DNA of 64,000 bases from Heligmosomoides polygyrus polygyrus (GCA_947396885.1 OX377202.1:70218643-70282642); one strand, 5' to 3'; positions 46,476 through 58,078 are shown, counted from the stretch's first letter. Notes: generated by a model not told the origin, from the sequence alone. Made by a program: numbers and translations.

Positions 46476-46664
46476 GAAAATTCAGCTCATGCTAGACAAA
46501 AACCTAACATATTTTTCTGGAACGACTCCCTCACTTTCCATTACCATACATTGTCTAATCAAAAGCTGGTGTGGTCTCTTGGTTTCGTTTTATTCACTAC
46601 GATATGTTTACTAGTAAAGAGATGTATTTATTAATATTGTATTCATTATTAAAGGGATTATTTA

Positions 46665-47180
46665 TTATTATTATTATTCAGCGTTTGTACCGCTTCGAGG
46701 CAGGGCCCGCTCTTTTGGTATGGTGACGCCACTTTAAGCGATCAAATGCTTGATCGGGGTGGATACCAGCAACCTTCAAGTCCATATGCAACGTATCAAG
46801 CCAACGCTGCTTCGGCCGCCCTTTAGACTGTTTTCCGGGCACATCTCTGTTAAGGCCAACCTTTCGATCTTTCTTTGTCACCACTAGCGCTAAGAAAGTG
46901 GCCATACCATCAAAGGCGAGCTTCATGTCACTCGTCAGCGACTGAAGCGACACTAAACCTCCGGCGTATTCCATCGTTGCGAACACGGTCCAAACGCGTA
47001 ACACCAGCCATCAAGCGCAGCATTTTCGTTTCCATTGCTCTGAGGCGATTCTCAACCTCCTTGGTTGCAGGCCAGCACTGAGCTCCAAACATCACTACTG
47101 GCTGAACGACGGTTCTATAGATCTTCGATTTAAGGCATTCCGCTACCTCCCTGTCACATAAAACGCCTGTCATTCGAGCG
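46665..47180 (-). pseudogene. RTE-type retrotransposon 3' end with AAT-type tail
   Basis: Minus strand, first frame (46928-47173): MTGVLCDREVAECLKSKIYR, TVVQPVVMFGAQCWPATKE and MLRLMAGVTRLDRVRND. Second frame (46678-47004): DRKVGLNRDVPGKQSKGRP, KQRWLDTLHMDLKVAGIHPD and KWRHHTKRAGPASKRYKR then stop. This is the C-terminal domain of RTE-clade proteins, interrupted by one frameshift near 46930-47000. Immediately after the stop comes an (AAT)n microsatellite (46665-46679 on the plus strand as ttattatta...), the usual end of such elements. 5'-truncated. Different subfamily from the 83-716 copy. Confidence 0.85.
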
Positions 47181-47296
47181 CCATTTGGACCACGCTGCGC
47201 TCACGCGCGAGTTCACCTCTAACGTCAGATAACCGTCAGACGCAGTTGCAGATCCAAGGTACCTGAAGTTTGCCGTCCGTACAAGCGCAGCGCAGC

Positions 47297-47640
47297 GTAT
47301 TATTATTATTATTATCAATACTTACGTACTTTCTTACCTACTTACTTAGACGGCTCGTCTTCACTGGCCGTGCGAGGCCAACGCAATCGCCATTCGATTC
47401 TTTCTCTCGCAATTGTCAGCCATGATGTTCGTATTGCTCGGAACGACGACCACGGCCGTCAGCCGATTCTGAATTAGAATTTGGCAACGAATGCTGCCTT
47501 TCGATGATTCCGACGAACACATATGACCATCTCGTTGGAGGTCTTCCTCGAGGATGCTTGCATCCTCTTGTAATGAACTCCGCTGCCTCGCGGCCGCCAA
47601 ACGTCTGGTTGGGGGCTTCGCTCCCAAACCCCGAGTATAG
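47297..47640 (-). pseudogene. RTE-type retrotransposon 3' end with AAT-type tail
   Basis: On the minus strand KHPRGRPPTRWSYVFVG (about 47530-47580) and, in another frame, RAIRTSWLTIARKNRMAIAL followed by ASHGQ (about 47365-47430) match the last part of an RTE protein (PRGRPPTRW... then RTSWxTxARxRNxW). A (TAA)n tail follows at 47297-47316. Two frames are needed. It sits directly upstream of, and in the same orientation as, the fragment at 46665-47180. Confidence 0.65.
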
Positions 47641-48189
47641 AACACCCGACCGTGTTCTTTTCTTCTTTTGGCCCTCTTACTTTCATTTCATTCTCCGAAG
47701 TACATGTTCTACTACGTCCTGAAGAACAGACTGTAAGAGACTCAACCCAAAGTGCTTAATCTGCGGAAACATAAATGAAACCAATGGGTGTCGGTAGACC
47801 GCTCGACACCTTTAACTGTCCGACAGCAATCATGTTCCTCCGATAACTTTAAACATTCTCCCTAACCTCAGTCTCAACCACGTCAATACCCCTTACACTT
47901 GTGCCGGAGTGAAATAAAAAAATGAAGGCGTTGTGTGAGTCAAGTAGGCGCACACTTGTCGAACGAAGCCTTTAAAAAGTTTTGTCACGAATGCTGTGCA
48001 AAGTATGATCTGTGGAACGACTTCTGGATCTGGACGCACGTTGTACGACGTCTGGGTCACGTGTTCTGAAACCGGACGCATGTTGATATCGTCTGTGATA
48101 CATATGCTGAGCACCAACGCACATGTAACGACGTCAGCAGCAGGTCTTCTGAAGCCTGATACCCGTTGGACGATACTGATAAAAATCAT
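47641..48189. other. Diverged minisatellite lead-in
   Basis: From about 48000 the motif ttctggatctggacgcacg, ttctgaaaccggacgcatg and ttctgaagcctgatacccg recurs at roughly 42-bp steps, a degenerate edge of the 42-bp repeat family. No gene is seen. Confidence 0.5.
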
Positions 48190-48409
48190 GGTCCGCCCTT
48201 ACTGGTTCCCTTCACTAGACCCCTCCTTCAGTGGTCCCATCTTCACTGATCTCCTTTACCGTCTCTCCCTCCCTAAACTGGGCCTCTTCATTGGGCCCCC
48301 TTCACCACACGCCCCACCCCCCGTTACTGGTTCCACATTTGCTGGTCTCCCCTTTTCTGGTCCCTTTTACTGATCCCCTCTTCACTAGTCCCTCCTCCCC
48401 CCGTTACCG

Positions 48410-48935
48410 GTCCCCCTCACCGGACCCTCCCCTGCAGTGGTCCCCTCTTCACTGGTACTCCTTCCTTCCACTCCCCCCCCCCCCATTGCTGGACCCTCCC
48501 CCTGCAGTGGTCCCTCTTAGTGGTCCTCTCTTCACTGGTCCTCCTTCTTTCCACTCCCTCCCCCCCATTGCTGGACCCTCCCCCTGCAGTGGTCCCCCTT
48601 AGTGGTCCCTCTTCACTTGTCCTCCTTCTTTCCACTTCCCTCCCCCCCCATTGCTGGACCCTCCCCTGCAGTGGTTCCCCTTAGTGGTCCCTTCTTCACT
48701 GGTCCTCCTTCTTTCCATCCCCCCCCATTGCTGGACCCTCCCCTGCAGTGGTCCCCCTTAGTGGTCCCCTCTTCACTGGTACTCCTTCCTTCCACTCCCT
48801 CCCCCCATTGCTGGACCCTCCCCCTGCAGTGGTCCCCCTTAGTGGTCCCTCTTCACTTGTCCTCCTTCTTTCCACTTCCCCCCCCCCCCATTGCTGGACC
48901 CTCCCCTGCAGTGGTCCCCCATTACTGATCCCCAT
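48410..48935. repeat. 81-bp pyrimidine-rich minisatellite, about 6 copies
   Basis: The marker attgctggaccctcccc starts at 48485, 48567, 48650, 48727, 48807 and 48890, periods 77-83. Units include ctgcagtggtcccc and cttcactggt. The plus strand is nearly all C/T with C runs up to 12, so the minus strand is G-run rich. Open frames through it on both strands (for example 48602-48928) follow from the lack of A/G and are not genes. Confidence 0.95.
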
Positions 48936-48939
48936 TCAC

Positions 48940-49395
48940 TGGTCACCCATCGGTGACATGTCGTCTGAACAGGGACACCCCTTGCACGATATCGATGAGA
49001 CCCCTTCTTAACCCATGCATCCATTCCGCGACATCGGTGACACCTCTTCTGAACCTAGACACCGACTGCGCGACATGGGTGACACAACCCTGGAAGCCGG
49101 ACGCCTGTTGAACGCCGACGGTGAAATGTCTTCTCAACCCAGACGCCCTTTGCGCGACATCGGTGACACGTCGTCTGAATCCGGACACCACTTGGGCGAC
49201 ATCGGTGACGCCTCTTCTGAACCTAGACACCGACTGCGCGACATGGGTGACACAACCCCTGAAGCCGAACTCCTGTTGAGCGCCGACGGTGAGATGTCTT
49301 CTCAACCCAGACGCCCTTTGCGCGACATCGGCGACACGTCTTCTGACGCACGCGACACGACTGGGTCACACCTCGTCCCAACCCGGACGCCTGTC
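48940..49395. repeat. 42-bp minisatellite in a 168-bp higher-order unit
   Basis: A 42-bp monomer of the form gacatcggtgacacctcttc followed by tgaacctagacaccgactgc repeats. The variant cctagacaccgactgcgcga occurs at 49054 and again at 49222, exactly 168 bases later, and the four monomer types between them repeat in the same order. Because 42 is divisible by three, the plus strand stays open for 131 codons (49015-49410) as a 14-residue repeat (DIGDTSSEPRHRLR type). Probably non-coding. Confidence 0.9.
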
Positions 49396-49420
49396 ACTCG
49401 ACATCCATGAAAAGCTATAT

Positions 49421-49540
49421 GGACCGACGGAAGGACGGATGGGCAGACGGACGGACAGACGGACGGACAGACGGACGGACATACGGGAGGACAGACGGAA
49501 GGAGAGATACAACCGCTTACTCTTTTATATATAGTAGGAT
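49421..49540. repeat. (GACGGACA)n microsatellite and cttttatatatag end
   Basis: Tandem gacggacg/gacagacg units run from 49421 to about 49505, followed by cttactcttttatatatagt. The latter motif also closes the composite repeat near 29795. Confidence 0.9.
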
Positions 49541-49544
49541 AGGA

Positions 49545-51257
49545 TGTGTATTCCGCCGGGTATCTCATCATTAGTCGTGACACCATGTGTATCCGGAACT
49601 GTAAATGCCAGCTCGGTGTTGCAATAACCTGCTGAACGGGAGAAGACATCTTTCGAGCCCACCGTGAGTAGTGCGCGAAGACTTTGACATGGACACAGCT
49701 TCGGCGTAGTAGCAGAACGGCGCTGAATCGAACAGATGGGCGCGTAGATCGGGATCCGGGAGTTCGTCGGTGGCCTCTTTGAGGGACCCGTAGGCCCACC
49801 ACGCAGCCTCGCTTCTTAATAGTTCCTCCTTCATATCGGCGTTCATGCTGATGGAACGGCCCAGGTAGACGTATGATGTTGTTTACGTCAAAAGAGAGCC
49901 ATCAATGTTGATCTGGTTTCTTTCACACCAGGCGTTCTTCACGAACTGTGCCTTCTTCCGGTTTACTCGCAGTCCGATTTTCGTCCCCGCTTCGACCAGT
50001 TCCTTCAGCATCGTCACTGCTTCAGCAGTAGTCGTCGATAAGATGACGATATCGTCGGCAAAACGAAGATTCGAAAGGAATGTTCTATCCACACAAATTC
50101 CTTTTCGTCCCTGTGGAGCGGCTTCATCACCCACTGCAAGGCGGCGGTGCACAACCTTGGCGAGATGGTGTCGCCTTTTCGAACGTCCTTTCCTTTGATG
50201 AGGCGTTGAAGCAGTTGTATTGTTGTTGAGCAGTGGCCTTAGCAGTTGGCCAATGTTCTTACGTAGGACGAGTCCACTCCCTGGTCGACCAGCGCTAAAA
50301 GAATTGTATTCGTTTCCACGACCTTTTCGTAGTTGACAAAGATTAGAACAAGGGGCAGGTGGTATTTCCTACATAGTTCCATGACCCTCGCGATGGCTTG
50401 AGTGTGGTCCACGCAGCTGAATCCTCGACAAAATTCAGCTTGTTCTGCCGGTTGCGCTTCATCCAATGTTCGCGATATGCACTCAAGAATGATCTTCGTG
50501 AACAGCTTGTAGAGCACGCTCAACATTGATCGATAGCTCTTCAGATCTTCTCTGCCGCTGTCCTTGTGAAGAATGACATTGCGCGAGTTCCTACACTGGT
50601 CTGGAATCCTTTCCTCCTGAAGATAGGAAGTCATGTGTGCTGCGAAAATTGAGAGCAGGAGATGTTGTTTTGCTCGAAGAAAGAAGGCCGTGATGATGTC
50701 TATTCGGGTAGCGTTGCCTTGGAATATTGTGATGGGTGAGGTCCCGACGACAATTCTTCAGACCTGATTTTTACTGAACGGGTTCCAGTATCCTTTTCTT
50801 ACTGTGTTCTTCCAAATCCTTCTGTAATACTTTTCTGCAACTGGTGTTGGCCATCAGTCGCTCCAGGCGAGTTGCATTCGGACTGAGCCTCAATTCTCTT
50901 CTTTCCTCGAGTAGCTTCCTTGTTGTTATCTATATACGATCTAAGCTAGTTTTTCGTGAAATTGAAGCCGATTGAGAACAGGCGTTTCAGCAGCAGCTCG
51001 TGGTCATCGTCGTACACGACCTGTTTTCTCCCCTTCGAGCGGTAGCAGGCGCTCTTCTCCATTTTATGATCGAAACTGATTTTGGCTCGGAGGAGGCGAT
51101 GGTCGGATCCGATACAGAAGGAAGGTACAACGGAAGTGTCCAAGAGGCACCACCTTCTGCTAGACATTACATGATCAATCTCCGCATGTGTCGTGCCATT
51201 GGGAGACTCCAATGTCTAGCGACGATGTTCTTTTTCCGGAATAACGAGTTTCCAATC
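49545..51257 (-). pseudogene. RTE-type retrotransposon: endonuclease C-terminus through reverse transcriptase (relic)
   Basis: Minus strand, in order: ESPNGTTHAEIDHVMSSRRW and SFCIGSDHRLLRAKISF (50946-51212), the end of an APE-type endonuclease with its SDH box. Then a deleted linker; MTSYLQEERIPDQ, SVLYKLFTKIILECISRTLD and RGFSCVDHTQAIARV (50239-50634); KGDTISPRLCTAALQWVM in another frame (about 50150-50180); SNLRFADDIVILST (about 50060), the catalytic FADD; KIGLRVNRKKAQF; then LRAHLFDSA and finally YPAEY at about 49560. RT motif A reads FVNYEKVVETN where an Asp (FVDYEKAFD) is expected, so one catalytic Asp is Asn and Phe-Asp are deleted. Frameshifts near 50200 and at least one stop. Truncated at the 3' side by the GACG repeat. 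Most complete RTE copy in the window. Confidence 0.9.
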
Positions 51258-51580
<323 letters not shown>

Positions 51581-51611
51581 GGTCGATCTCATTGAGGAAA
51601 TGAAATTAGGG

Positions 51612-51745
51612 CTTTCCAGGTCCACCACGGGCCAGATTCATCAACGACTTACATAACTTTAACAGAGAATTCACAGCGGAAAACTCAGATAACGTGGGTT
51701 ATCGCTCACCATATCGATTGATAAGCTGCGCTATCAGGGATCTCG
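51612..51745. mobile_element. MITE fragment, gattcatcaac family
   Basis: Starts gggccagattcatcaacgac, shares gaattcaca and cgctatcag with the 37175-37371 element in order; right end not clear. Confidence 0.5.
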
Positions 51746-52205
51746 GCTGTAATTTTCTCTGATAAATTGTTGTAAGCCGTTTATAAATCGCAGGAGAAAA
51801 ACTTCTGTAATTAACAGTTTCCATGGATGGCCTTGGTCAGAAAGTCTTTCGTCTACTCGATCCACACCAAAAGAGTAACACGTACATATATAACACGAGT
51901 GTAACATAGTAACACGTAGCGTATCGAAACATTCATCGTCTGCTCCCGGCACTGTGCGGCGGCGCATCGTCAGTCGCCAAGACCTGAGATAAGTTTCCAG
52001 TCGTCTACGTTGTTCCTACTGCTTTTTTCACTTCATAGTTTCGGATTTGCTTCCACATAAACCTCATTACGTTACTTACTGTAGTCTTCTCTGTTTTCTA
52101 TCGATTTGGCTGTTAATCCTTGTTTCTTTCTCCGGTGTCCGTTGATTCCAATCGTCTATTGTTTCTTTGGAGCTGTCTTGACTGACCAACCCTTATCGAC
52201 ATACG
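51746..52205 (+). other. Probable 5' untranslated region of the CR1-like LINE
   Basis: No frame or motif is seen. It precedes ORF1 directly, so it may include the element's 5' leader; the 5' boundary is not visible. Confidence 0.35.
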
Positions 52206-52898
52206 ATGTCACAAGTTCGCCGCTCAAGTAGGAAAATTCGGCCTGCTCTTACGTCGGTAAATGAGCTGGCCGAGCGCTCTGATTTCGTCAGAAACGACAG
52301 TGGAAGTAAAGTAACACAGGTTGATTACTCCCAGCTGTCTGTTGGCGAAATTATGAGAGCCATTCTTGAGCGAAATAAGGACTCGGAGATATAAAAAATG
52401 ATGGTAGCGCTGATTTCGAAGATACCAACTGAAATCAGTGAGTCGATGGAAGCAGAGAAGAGAGCCAGAAGTATCGTCATACACAGCTTGGCGGAAGCCT
52501 TTTTAGGCCTCCCTCCGTCTTCTAAACAGCGGGATCTTGAGGATAAGATCAGTTCTGTGCTGGACGTACTCGGAGTCGAATGCAGACCTGTGGAGGTCTA
52601 CCGAATGAGACAGGTGGGTGCTGATCAGCCACGACTGGTCGAGGTCGTCCTTCCATCCAGAGCCCATTGGAGACGTGCCCTCGCTAACACTTTCAGACTT
52701 CGTGATAGCGTCTACTCCGACGTGTATATTCGCCGGAGTATGATCGCAGCAGAGCGAGATAAAGAGAAGGACCTGAGGAATGAGGCCTCGGAGAGGAACA
52801 AACAGGCAAATAACCGGGAGTGGGTTGTTTTTAGGGGCGAGCTTAGGCGTGTCCAGGATCTCCCAGTGCGCCATGCTGGTGGTTACGGAAACGCCTAA
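52206..52898 (+). pseudogene. CR1-like LINE ORF1 (nucleic-acid-binding protein), one in-frame stop
   Basis: An ATG at 52206 opens a frame that, apart from one TAA at 52392-52394 (after KDSEI), runs to 52898, about 230 codons. The first part is basic (QVRRSSRKIRP). After the stop the frame continues with MVALISKIPTEISESMEAEK (amphipathic, possible coiled coil), RSIVIHSLAEAF, PSSKQRDLEDKISSVLDVL, GVECRPVEVYRMRQ, RLVEVVLPSRAHWRRAL and VYIRRSMIAAER. The RSIVI...V-YRMR...V-LPSR-HW order is what I know from ORF1 proteins of nematode CR1-like elements, thought to have an RRM-like fold that binds element RNA. It ends WVVFRGELRRVQDLP. ORF2 begins about 30 bases on. Confidence 0.75.
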
Positions 52899-52924
52899 CT
52901 CTGCAAGGTAGGCGATCCAGGCTA

Positions 52925-55245
52925 CCTTTTAATTTACGAAGCCTCCTAAACAAGATTCACCATTTGCACCTGTTTTTGTCTTTTTAAGAGCCCGACTTCC
53001 TATTTATAACCGAAACATGGTTAGCAGCGAAGATCCCTAGTTCAGAAATTTTGGGAAATTTCCCCTACAGAATTTTTCGTTCTAACCGTGATGACTGCAG
53101 AGGAGGTGGAGTATTTTGTATTGTTAAAGATTCAACAATTGTCACCGAAAGTGTTCCTCCCTCAAACTTCAGGTCCGATGTTATAATCCTAGATTGTTTG
53201 GATGCTCATAACACATCGAAATTCAGGGTCATACTTGTTTGTCGACCTCCTTTGTCTACCACGGCTGATGACGAAGGGGCTCCCACATTATCCAAAACAT
53301 ATTCAAAACTTAATCTCTCAAAAATGCGCCTTTTCAAGACTCTAGAAAATCCCCTTTCCTGCTCTCGTTACAAAAAGGTCTGTTCCAAATTGGACCACCA
53401 TTTGAGAAAATTCTTGGCCGTTCGTGAGAAACGGGCTGGTAATGTCACATGCAAAAACTCTATTTTTAAACTGATCAAGTACAAGTTGAAGGAACGGCCT
53501 AAATTACCCGTACTTGATGACCAGGAAGGAAATCAATATGTTGATAACAGCACGAAAGCTGAAGCCTTAGCTAGGTCTTTCTCTTCGGTTTTCTCACCTT
53601 CTGATTCCTCGGATTCTTCTCCGAATTTATGTTCATACTCTAGCGAGGACTCCGTTTTTGAGCACAGCCCAGCTGAGCTAACTGTTTCTCCAAGGGATAT
53701 TCTAATAGCTCTAAAGTTCATGAATAATTCTACCTCCATGACTTCTGACGCCATCCCCCAAGTGATTTTCAAGAAGTGCTGTCTGTCATTACATAAACCT
53801 GTGACAATGATTGTTAACGTATCACTGATGTTTGGTGAAGTCCCACGCTGCTGGAAAAGGGCAATTGTGACAGCTATTCCTAAAAGGTCAGATGCATCTC
53901 TAATTACAAACTTCCGACCAATCAGCATACTTCCTACGTTCATAAAAGTCCTCGAAAAACTAATCCGTGACAAACTCCGACCTTGGCTTAGAAGCAACAA
54001 TATCATTCCCAATGAACAGCACGGATTTGTAGCCCACACATCGACTACCACGCAACTCGCAGACTGCCTCTTTGAATGGAACGTGGCTATGTGTAACGGG
54101 AAGTCTGTTGACGTGGTGTATTTTGACCTTTCGAAAGCTTTTGACAAAGTCGACCACCGGAAATTACTTGGAAAGCTGCATCATCAACGACTCAATTCTT
54201 TACTTTTTAATTGGCTCAGTGCATATTTAAAGGACAGGGAGTTTAGTGTGAAGGTGGAGAGCACATTTTCTAAATCGTACCGCTGTAAAAGTGGTGTGCC
54301 ACAGGGAGGTGTGCTTCTGCCTCTCTTATTTCTTGTCTATACCCAAGATTTACCAGCGAAGTTGGCTACACACCCATCTGTAAAAGTAAAGATGTTTGCA
54401 GATGACATCAAAGTGTTTGGAGTATAGAGTAGAGAGAACTGCACACAGGTGCGCCTTGCTCTCTCTCAATCCACATCCAACGTGATGGAATGGGCATCTG
54501 TTTGGCGGATACCTTTAAATCTCGCTAAAACTTCAGTGTTGCACTTAGGTGAGCTTGACGATATGGAGTATAGAGTAAATGAAATAGCCTTGAAATCCGT
54601 GGATGAAGTTCGAGATTTGGGAGTTATCGTGAAATCTAGCCTGTCGTTTGAAGCACATATCGACCAAATTGTACGGAAAGCCTTTTCAGTTTATTCATCA
54701 TCCTCAGGAATATTACTTGTAATGATTCGTCAATTTTGTTAAAGCTTTATAAGGCATATGTTATACCAATATTTGAATATGCTTCCCAAGTTTGGAGTCC
54801 ATGTACGAAGAAACTACAAACTAAACTAGAGAAAGTTCAGCAAGTTTTCACAAAAATTTTGTTTCGCAGGTGCAGTGCAAATGACTACAGCGAAATCCCT
54901 AACAACCACAAACGTTTGCAACTCTTCGGATTGAGGAGCCTACTGTATCGGCGTATATTCAATGGCTTGACCTTTTGCTTCAAAGTTTTGAAAGGAGAAT
55001 CAAAACTTAAACCTAGTAAGTACTGGATTCTGAGACCTACAAATAGAAGGACAAAAGCAATCTCGCTGATGAATGTTCGAGTCGCCCGTAACCATGATAG
55101 TACCATCCATTCCTTGTTCTTCAGAACTTCTCGGTGGCTTCAGAAGCTTCCACCTAGCGTCCTTGAGGCTCAAAATTCATCATCATTCAAGAGTAGATTG
55201 AGTAAAACAGACCTCATGTCTACGCTTCGTATTGCAGATTGCTAG
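52925..55245 (+). pseudogene. CR1-like LINE ORF2: endonuclease/reverse transcriptase, nearly intact RT
   Basis: The frame begins around NLRSLLNKIHHLHLF (52931), with a TAA at 52985, then PDFLFITETWLAAK (endonuclease with catalytic Glu) and RDDCRGGGVFCIV. After ILVCRPPLSTTADD (about 53275) the protein jumps in frame to the linker before the RT: the rest of the endonuclease, with GDFN and SDH boxes, is deleted. RT motifs follow: ITNFRPISILPTFIKVLEKL, NEQHGF, VVYFDLSKAFDKVDH (motif A), KSGVPQGGVLLPLLFLVY, VKMFADDIKVFGV (catalytic FADD). A TAG at 54425 interrupts after FGV in the same frame. One frameshift near 54690-54710 precedes KLYKAYVIPIFEYASQVW and the C-terminal domain, which ends in a stop at 55245. 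All RT catalytic Asp residues are present, but the deletion, two stops and frameshift make it non-autonomous. Confidence 0.9.
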
Positions 55246-56318
55246 GCGTACTGCTGGCAAACTTCACCAGAATGAAGTATGTGCCTATACGGATTTCGTT
55301 GACCAACGCTTCCGCATGCTGCTCGCTAGGCGTTAGCCCTGAATATATACCTTGGATCGATTGTCTTCCGAAGCGGGACGCCTGCGGGCAGTTGTGCATG
55401 GATGCTCTAGCCTATTTCTGAAGATTTTCGTAGCTGTCTGAACCTTCGTAAGCTTCGGATGTAGCATTGAGAACGTTTTAGTCGTCAATGATGATTGCGT
55501 TTGTCTACGGTAGTTTCTTTTTATTATTCTTTGTTTTTGTTTCGTTGGTTGTTTAAGTATTTACATACTCACTGCTAAAGTTTTAAGGAGCAAAGGTCGA
55601 AGAGTGTCATAATTGAGGCATCTGTAAATTTTCCATGGATTCAAGCGTGACCAAGCATTTCTAGAGTAGCTGTACTCAGATTAGCCAGGTCCTTTTTCTC
55701 AGGGGTGTTTAGTGCTGAAGGCCTGCTAATCTAAGATTTTAGTTCTTTTTATACAGAGTTAAATTTTTCTAGTATTATATTCAGTTACGCCTCCTATGGC
55801 AGCTATCAACCTGGCGCTACCGATTTTTCTAGGCTTACGAACTATTGTGACTTCAGTGCTAGATAAATTACATACGGCGATTCATAGGGCCACAGGTATC
55901 ATGTTCCAACATATTCTATAGTCTGCTTGAAATTGTTTCGTATACTGTTGAAAGCCTTTTCTGTAGGACTGCCTGGGGCCATGCTCTTCGTTGGTCCTCA
56001 CCGTCATGTGCGCTGTCCGTTAAGGCTGGTTTATCTGTTTACATAACCAGCAGTCTGCCAACTTCTAACGGAGGCCTTAAATCCACTCAGGTCATATAAA
56101 TTTTTTTTTAAATCAGGTGCTTATTCTTATCTCTCACACTTTCTTCCGCACTAAACACCTCCGATCCTCCCCTTTTTCTGTTGTTTTTTTTTAGTTTTTG
56201 CCAGGGTTTACTCTACTGGTACGTAGGTGGACGACGCTTGTTTCCATGGAAAATCCGGCTAGATTAGATTATTTTTTCGCGTCTCAGGACGTGTTCAATA
56301 AATAACTAAATAAATATA
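55246..56318 (+). other. Probable 3' untranslated region of the CR1-like LINE
   Basis: No gene seen. The segment ends near 56298-56318 with ttcaataaataactaaataa, a plausible A/T-rich LINE terminus. A second candidate end, gcaagtgtaaataaataaat, lies at about 56650-56690. tctatttagag is duplicated at about 56330 and 56360. The true end needs comparison with other copies. Confidence 0.4.
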
Positions 56319-57277
56319 ATACAGCTCTATTTAGAGTTGAGGTTGACGTATAATACACCTCTATTTAGAGAGGCTTAGATAACGATAGCTTATCATTAGA
56401 GTGATGCGTTTAAAGTGAGCTGTTAAGGGTACCTGATGCTCGGAAAGAGTGACGTTCATCAAAGTCATTCCTCTTCCTTTCATGCGTAGTTTCCTAGGTC
56501 TTCTTGCAAACAGATCGTGATCACCATTCCACTTCTAGTTACTGGGGAATCAGTCCTTATTATACTGTTCACCTACTCCTTCTTCTCTCTTCTACTTCGT
56601 TCTTCACCTGGTGCTTTTTCTTGCTTTAGGCGCACTTCCTCTGCAAGTGTAAATAAATAAATAAACAAATCAATAAATAAGTAGAGACTGGAAGGCAATG
56701 GTCTAATTTTCTGCGTTTAGACGGAGAGCTGTGCGAGATCTTTAGCTCTCTTCATCAAATATCGGCAGAGGGCTTATCAGATGATCTTGAGAAAGTAATT
56801 ATGATATGGACTCTGGTGAAATAAACAAATTATGTAGTGCATCGGATAAAGGAGGGGTTTATCTCAATTTTATCCTTCAATTACCGTTCACGTTCTGCTT
56901 GTCGTCGCTCAGATATTCAAGGAGCAGTAGCTCTGCTCACAGCAAATCTCAGTGGGGAAACGTGTGTGGCTAAGATGGCAATGTGAAATTGGAAATGTCA
57001 TCAAGAATGCTGGAAAACCTGCATGTCCTTTCAGAAGTGCTCGTTTCAAAGATGGCAGCCAACATCTGTTTTTTCTACGTAAGTCTCGCTGCTGCACGGC
57101 CGCTGTGAAGGACTAGAATCTCCAAAGCGTAGCGGAGCGGTGCAGCAGAGAGATACGCCACGCATTGGCCTCACGATAGCAGATAGTTGCAAGAAGTACT
57201 GATTGTCTGCATCCGCCTGGATTGTTTTGACAGCAAGATTCGTGCGCCGTAAACTCTCTCAGAGAAGTAGCAGAACT
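56319..57277. other. No recognisable gene; (TAAA)n tract at 56650-56690
   Basis: The tract follows ggcgcacttcctctgcaag, similar to the sequence before (ATAA)n at 3033. Otherwise no feature is supported. Confidence 0.5.
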
Positions 57278-57310
57278 ACAGTACCGCGCATGTCTTTTGG
57301 TCAATTCCCG

Positions 57311-57346
57311 AAAAAGCCGCTTTGGAACGCTCCAAAGCGGCTTTTT
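57311..57346. repeat. Perfect 16-bp hairpin in left terminal repeat
   Basis: aaaaagccgctttgga, loop acgc, then the exact complement. It looks like a bacterial terminator but sits in a eukaryotic repeat; its mirror is at 60597-60632 with loop gcgt. Confidence 0.9.
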
Positions 57347-57457
57347 TAAATAACTTTCTTTAAAATCAAGCACTTGTGAAAAGAAACATATATTTGAGCT
57401 CAGCAAGCCAAGATCTATTTTCCGACATATAAATCAATAGTGATGAATAATGCATAT

Positions 57458-58078
57458 AGGCCGGACATAATCAATCGAGTGGGCGCGAGGTCCTGTAGAG
57501 TGACAGTTTGGGGAATTTTATTGAAATTCCCAGCCGTCCTACTCAAAAATTGCCTTAAGACTGTCCAGCTTGCATTTGGAGTGCGCCGTGAACAATGCAT
57601 ATAGAATCGAACCAATCAATCGAGTGGGCGCGACCACTCGCAGAGTGAGGTCGAATGGGCGCGAGAACTTGTAGAGTGACCGTTTGAGAAGTTTTGTCGA
57701 AATTTCCAGCCGTTCTACTTAGAAAATGCTTCTATCCTGTCCAGCTTGCCTTTGGAGTGCGCCGTAAACAATGCATATAGAATCGAACCTATCAATCGAG
57801 TGGGCGCAAGAGTCTGTAGAGTGACCGTTTGAGGAGTTTTGTCGAAATTTTCAGCCGTTCTACTTAGGAAATGCTTCTAGCCTGTCCAGCTTGCCTTTGG
57901 AGTGCGCCGTAAACAGTGCGTATAGAATCGAACCTATCAATCGAGGGGCGCAAGAGCCTGTAGAGTGACCGTTTGAGAAGTTTTGTCGAAATTTCCAGCC
58001 GTTCTACTTAGGAAATGCTTCTAGCCTGTCCAGCTTGCCTTTTGAATGCGCCGTAAACAATGCATACAGAATCGAACC
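57458..58078. repeat. 145-bp tandem repeats, left arm
   Basis: The marker gaatcgaacc starts at 57604, 57780, 57925 and 58069 (periods 176, 145, 144), with a partial unit starting about 57458. Units contain gtagagtgaccgtttgag and cctgtccagcttgccttt. The 176-bp unit has about 31 extra bases (accactcgcagagtgaggtc region). Confidence 0.9.

Noticed and set aside
48231..49024. Many 60-123-codon Pro/Ser- or Gly-rich frames on both strands.
   Set aside because: They follow from the 81-bp pyrimidine-rich minisatellite, which lacks stop codons by composition.
57311..57346. A rho-independent terminator.
   Set aside because: It looks like one, but the DNA is eukaryotic and the hairpin is mirrored in the other terminal repeat of a transposon-like element.
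57458..58078. A CRISPR array, because of regularly spaced repeats.
   Set aside because: Units are 145 bp and homologous throughout, with no unique spacers; the genome is eukaryotic.
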